From Phycisphaerales bacterium (GTDB lineage: Bacteria; Planctomycetota; Phycisphaerae; Phycisphaerales; UBA1924): DNA of 5,326 nucleotides. Positions within the stretch are counted from its first letter, which is position 1. Each line of letters begins with the position of its first letter. Location: the NCBI GenBank assembly GCA_030680655.1, contig JAUXUZ010000009.1, forward strand, positions 1 through 5,326, in the 5' to 3' direction. Position numbers and translations under genes: made by a program. This document shows positions 4,414 through 5,326 of the stretch, in pieces. A model generated the notes under the pieces. That model was not told the origin of the DNA. It saw only the letters and a program-made list of their open reading frames with translations, and did not search any database.

Positions 4414-5326
4414 TCAGCCCCGCTGACCGGTGAGCGCCCCGCGGAGCGATTGCTCGAGCTTGGTCTCCGCGGTTCGCTCGTCGCTCAAACGCATGGGCAG
4501 GATCACCGAGAACATCGCCCCGCGGCCCACTTCAGACTGCACCTGCATCTCGCCCTGGAGCAGCTGCGTGAGCTCCTTGGCGATCGAGAGCCCCAAGCCG
4601 GTTCCCGCGTGCTTGCGCTGGTGCCCGCCGTCGAGCTGGGTGAACTTCTCAAAGATCCGCGCCTGATCGGCCGGTGCGATGCCGGGACCGGTGTCGAGGA
4701 CGCTGATCCGGACTCTGTCCGCGGAACCCGCGGCTCCGCCTGGCACGGCGGGTTCCGCGCTGCCGGTTGCGAACTCGGCATCGTCAGACCGCGGCACGAG
4801 CCTCTCGACGCGCAGGCTCACGATGGCGATGCGGGAGAGCTGCGCGGCAGCGTCGGGGTCCATCTGGGCCATCTGGGCCGCCTTGCCGTCGGCGTAGTCG
4901 GCGGTGAACTTGATGGCGTTGGAGGTGAGGTTATAGAGCACCTGCTGGAGCTTGCGGGCATCGGTGTACATCGGGGCAAGGTCGTCGATGCCCAGCGGCT
5001 CGTACCGGAGCTCCACCTGCCGTTTGTCGGCGAGCGGCTTCATCATCGCCAGGTGGGTTTCGCACACTTCCTTCACGTTCACCGCGGAGATAGTCAGTTC
5101 CATCTTGCCCGCCTCGACCTTCGCCATCTCCAGCAGGCCGTTGATCAGCTCCAGCAGGGCCCGGCCGGACTGGGCGATGTTGTCAACGTAGCGGCGGCGC
5201 TTGGCGATGCTGGCGGGCGTCGGCAGGGCGGGCGGTTCGGCGGCAACGCCCTCGCCGTCGCGCTGGATCTGCTCCTCGAGGAGCTCGGCGAAACCGATGA
5301 TGCTGTTGAGCGGCGTGCGGAGTTCG
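4414..5326 (-). CDS. Sensor histidine kinase, C-terminal part (5' end beyond window)
   Basis: This is the catalytic part of a two-component sensor kinase; 303 codons lie inside the window and the sensory region is missing. The first visible residues are ELRTPLNSIIGF, so the phosphoacceptor His of H-E-L-R-T-P-L-N sits at the right edge with only its last base present. The dimerisation helices (residues 1-80 of the visible part) end in LINGLLEMAKVEAGKM and carry a Pro-rich insert of about 15 residues. The ATPase domain shows the N box (QQVLYNLTSNAIKFT, codons 4947-4903), the G1 box DTGPGI (codons 4695-4678), the F box IFEKFTQLD and the G2 box GTGLGLSI. All ATP-binding motifs look intact. An unusual low-complexity stretch of some 40 extra residues separates the N and G1 boxes. 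No receiver domain follows; the tail after the last strand is about 25 residues. The signal and partner regulator are unknown. Confidence 0.92.
   Translation of the reverse strand, partial: ELRTPLNSIIGFAELLEEQIQRDGEGVAAEPPALPTPASIAKRRRYVDNIAQSGRALLELINGLLEMAKVEAGKMELTISAVNVKEVCETHLAMMKPLADKRQVELRYEPLGIDDLAPMYTDARKLQQVLYNLTSNAIKFTADYADGKAAQMAQMDPDAAAQLSRIAIVSLRVERLVPRSDDAEFATGSAEPAVPGGAAGSADRVRISVLDTGPGIAPADQARIFEKFTQLDGGHQRKHAGTGLGLSIAKELTQLLQGEMQVQSEVGRGAMFSVILPMRLSDERTAETKLEQSLRGALTGQRG
4721..4758. repeat. 11-bp perfect inverted repeat inside the kinase gene
   Basis: GCGGAACCCGC (4721-4731) is exactly complementary to GCGGGTTCCGC (4748-4758), with a 16-base spacer. The left arm also lies within CCGCGG-AAC-CCGCGG (4719-4733). 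The palindrome falls in the low-complexity insert between the N and G1 boxes and encodes AEPAVPGGAAGSA. It may be a palindromic element fixed in a coding sequence, or a by-product of GC-rich Ala/Gly/Pro codons. Confidence 0.6.

Noticed and set aside
1..5326. Mobile element, CRISPR array, defence or secondary-metabolite system
   Set aside because: No transposase, integrase, spaced direct repeats, nuclease/helicase gene or biosynthetic enzyme is seen; every large frame is accounted for by housekeeping or signalling genes or one unnamed membrane protein.

Overview
The window is high-GC, densely coded chromosomal DNA from a free-living aerobic bacterium. The gene style suggests a planctomycete-like organism, perhaps Phycisphaerae: GC-rich Ala/Gly/Arg-rich proteins, a ctaB-SCO pair, and lone palindromic elements between genes. 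No marker gene in the window proves this. TGA is used as the ordinary stop codon by ctaB, the SCO gene, tilS and the kinase.

Layout, left to right. (1) Positions 1-570 hold a small membrane methyltransferase of the isoprenylcysteine carboxyl methyltransferase type. Its reading frame is interrupted near the left edge by a TGA at 35-37. Its stop codon overlaps the start of a possible 27-residue single-span membrane peptide. (2) Positions 602-880 carry two tRNA-Arg genes on the minus strand, with anticodons TCG and TCT. Each has a similar -10-like box nine bases upstream of the mature 5' end. A perfect 13-bp hairpin lies between them. (3) Positions 975-2781 are a two-gene plus-strand operon for cytochrome c oxidase maturation: ctaB (haem O synthase) and an SCO-family copper chaperone, 10 bp apart. 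(4) tilS (tRNA-Ile lysidine synthetase) runs on the minus strand and converges on the SCO gene with only 6 bp between the stops. (5) Diverging from tilS across a 22-bp gap is a plus-strand gene for an unnamed membrane-anchored coiled-coil protein with a C-terminal helix-turn-helix-like segment. (6) Converging on that gene, 14 bp away, is the 3' part of a histidine kinase gene that runs off the right edge just after the phosphoacceptor His codon.

The clear functional links are haem A and copper-site assembly of the terminal oxidase (ctaB with SCO) and, more loosely, tRNA supply and modification (two tRNA-Arg genes, tilS). I see no mobile element, CRISPR array, phage gene, defence island or biosynthetic cluster, and no convincing new system. 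The points most worth a second look are the in-frame TGA in the methyltransferase, the small overlapping ORF, the paired tRNA leaders, the hairpin between the tRNAs, the palindrome-bearing insert in the kinase ATPase domain, and the altered second motif of TilS.
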